A stretch of 64,000 bases of DNA from Panax quinquefolius (taxonomy: Eukaryota > Streptophyta > Magnoliopsida > Apiales > Araliaceae): contig CM035171.1 of the NCBI GenBank assembly GCA_020205615.1, forward strand, positions 8,058,160-8,122,159, read 5' to 3'. Each line of letters opens with the position of its first letter. The first letter of the stretch is position 1. Shown piece after piece: positions 62,576-64,000 of this stretch. A program made the position numbers and the translations under genes. The notes under the pieces are model-generated. The model ran no database searches, had not been told where the DNA came from, and was given only the letters and a program-made list of their open reading frames with translations.

Positions 62576-63504
62576 ACCTGGCAAAGTCGGTTGTTGGTGA
62601 GTCCCGACCCGGGTTAAAACTTATTATTTCTCGCTCTGAAATTTGAGAAGTTTTTAGTACTTACTCGGGTCAGGACCCTTTTTATTAATCCATTTCATAA
62701 GTATTATTTTACCCGCCGATATAAAAACCCTATCATGATCTATTCTCCCTTGAATTCCGATCCAACAATCATTCCATTCCATCTTAAAATGATTATTCAC
62801 TAAATGTCCAGTGAATTTTAGAGTGGGGATGATAATGGAAAATTAAAGATATATTTTAATGTTGATATTTTGTTGTGATTATTTACACACTTCACAAAAT
62901 TCAATAATTTTTTACTCAATTCTACGATTCGATCGATCGATTTTAGACGATATAAAATAAGCTTTAATTCACGGATTACTAATCCATCTCCCTTAAAAAG
63001 CTAAAACCATACATCTACTCGATTCTCCTCTTGTGAGACTCTTAGGTATTTTTCCAATATCGTTTCATTTCAATAAGATGGTTTGAAATTGTTTATAATC
63101 ATTTTGATTTTTTGAGGCGATTTTGTTTGAACTTTGAATAATTGAATTGGTAATATTTTATCTCATATGAGTAAATTAATCTTTATGTTTGATTTTTGGT
63201 TCAATTGATTTGGACCAAAAATAATTAGAGTATTTAAATATTTTTAAAATGTGAAATTTGAAGAATAAATTGTATATTCTTGGTTTATATATATATGTAA
63301 GAGTATGACAAAAAATTATTGGGTTTTTTTTTCTCATTCAACTAGAAAGGCAAAAGAAAGGATGAAATTATCTCATTCAATTTTTGTCAATAACATTTAA
63401 AAGTATATATAAACCAAGAATCACTCTTCAAAATTCACAAAATAACTTGAAATACCTAATAATTTTTGTTTAAAATCAACCAGAAATAACTATCATAATT
63501 TGTG
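62576..63504. other. AT-rich flank with no gene
   Basis: No coding region is seen. A short GC-rich stretch near 62580-62730 with cccgacccgggtt and actcgggtcaggaccc resembles decayed transposon ends. No transit-peptide-like exon on the minus strand was recognised. Confidence 0.5.
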
Positions 63505-64000
63505 AACCCAGATTTTATCAATAAAGATTTAAATTTTGTTGAAATAATTTTTAATATTATGGTGTGAATTTGAGATAATATTATAGTTGTGGGTAGTATT
63601 TATAAATTTTGCAAAAAGTATGCACAGTGGTTATATTATATTCGATTGGTGGGGAATATTAGGTTTAGCGAGGAATATTCGTACAACTACCAATCATTGG
63701 TGGACCCCATAACAAAATTATTGTCGGATTGAGAAAAACGACAAAAATATTTTATTGAAATAACGGCGGAAGTTTTCTTGTGGATCTTTGTTGAACTACT
63801 TTGGTAGTAAAAAATACGATGTCGTGTGGTTGCGTAGTAGCACACGGTATTGATTATTGATCTTTATGTGAAAAGTCACTCGATTTGATTCCATTATTAT
63901 TCGATTAATAATATGAATTATTATAAGCGATAATGACGTTTTGTTTTATTCAGTATTATTAACGTAATAAAAGCGAAGCATTTTTATATAAAATATAATC
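63505..64000 (+). mobile_element. Dispersed repeat, copy at the right window edge
   Basis: Inverted relative to the copy at 29470-29930. The shared part begins near taaagatttaaattttgttg and continues to the edge. An extra ~220 bp (about 63640-63860, from ttcgattggtggggaatatt) is present only here. The element probably continues beyond the window. Confidence 0.6.

Noticed and set aside
62574..62740. Possible transposon end starting tagacctggcaaag
   Set aside because: Looks like some hAT or LTR termini, but no matching second end is in the window.

Overview
The window is nuclear DNA from a flowering plant, most likely a core eudicot. The signs are GT-AG introns of very uneven length, AT-rich intergenic DNA, plant-only protein families (dirigent, SKU5-similar, arogenate dehydratase) and plant transposon families (Tat-type Ty3/gypsy, hAT, Stowaway). 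The species cannot be fixed by reading alone. All intact host genes lie on the minus strand. Exon boundaries below were read by eye from splice signals, reading phase and family knowledge, not from transcripts.

Layout: 1-~10.1 kb is a degenerate Ty3/gypsy retrotransposon on the minus strand (gag, protease, RT/RNase H, integrase in order from high to low coordinates), with an array of ~140-bp repeats and a decayed antisense ORF beyond the integrase. At 10.6-11.2 kb is a dirigent gene with a damaged start. At 13.4-15.6 and 16.4-20.1 kb are two tandem BAP31-like ER membrane protein genes. The intron of the first holds a foldback element; the intron of the second holds a hAT-like element carrying what looks like a broken 5' piece of a Di19 zinc-finger gene. 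From 21.0 to 40.1 kb runs one 16-exon RAD16-like SNF2/RING repair helicase gene (927 codons read through without a break). Its 8.6-kb fifth intron contains a decayed hAT transposon, itself apparently interrupted by an LTR-like insertion, and another dispersed repeat.

At 43.5-46.9 and 49.6-53.6 kb are two tandem SKU5-similar (L-ascorbate oxidase-like) genes. The first is intact (536 aa). The second has a 2-bp deletion in its third exon and has precisely lost one intron. From 56.9 to 61.2 kb are ten exons of an arogenate/prephenate dehydratase gene without a visible plastid-targeting exon. Immediately upstream, a truncated hAT transposase first exon (BED zinc finger) lies in the same orientation and could splice in frame onto the dehydratase. 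The right end (62.6-64 kb) is AT-rich and carries an inverted copy of a repeat also present in the RAD16 intron.

The genes do not form a pathway. Two local tandem duplications (BAP31-like, SKS) and heavy transposon invasion of introns shape the region. No CRISPR, rRNA or convincing tRNA gene was seen. The most unusual observations are the possible BED-dehydratase chimera, the Di19-fragment-carrying hAT element, and the intron-loss/frameshift pair in the SKS duplicates.
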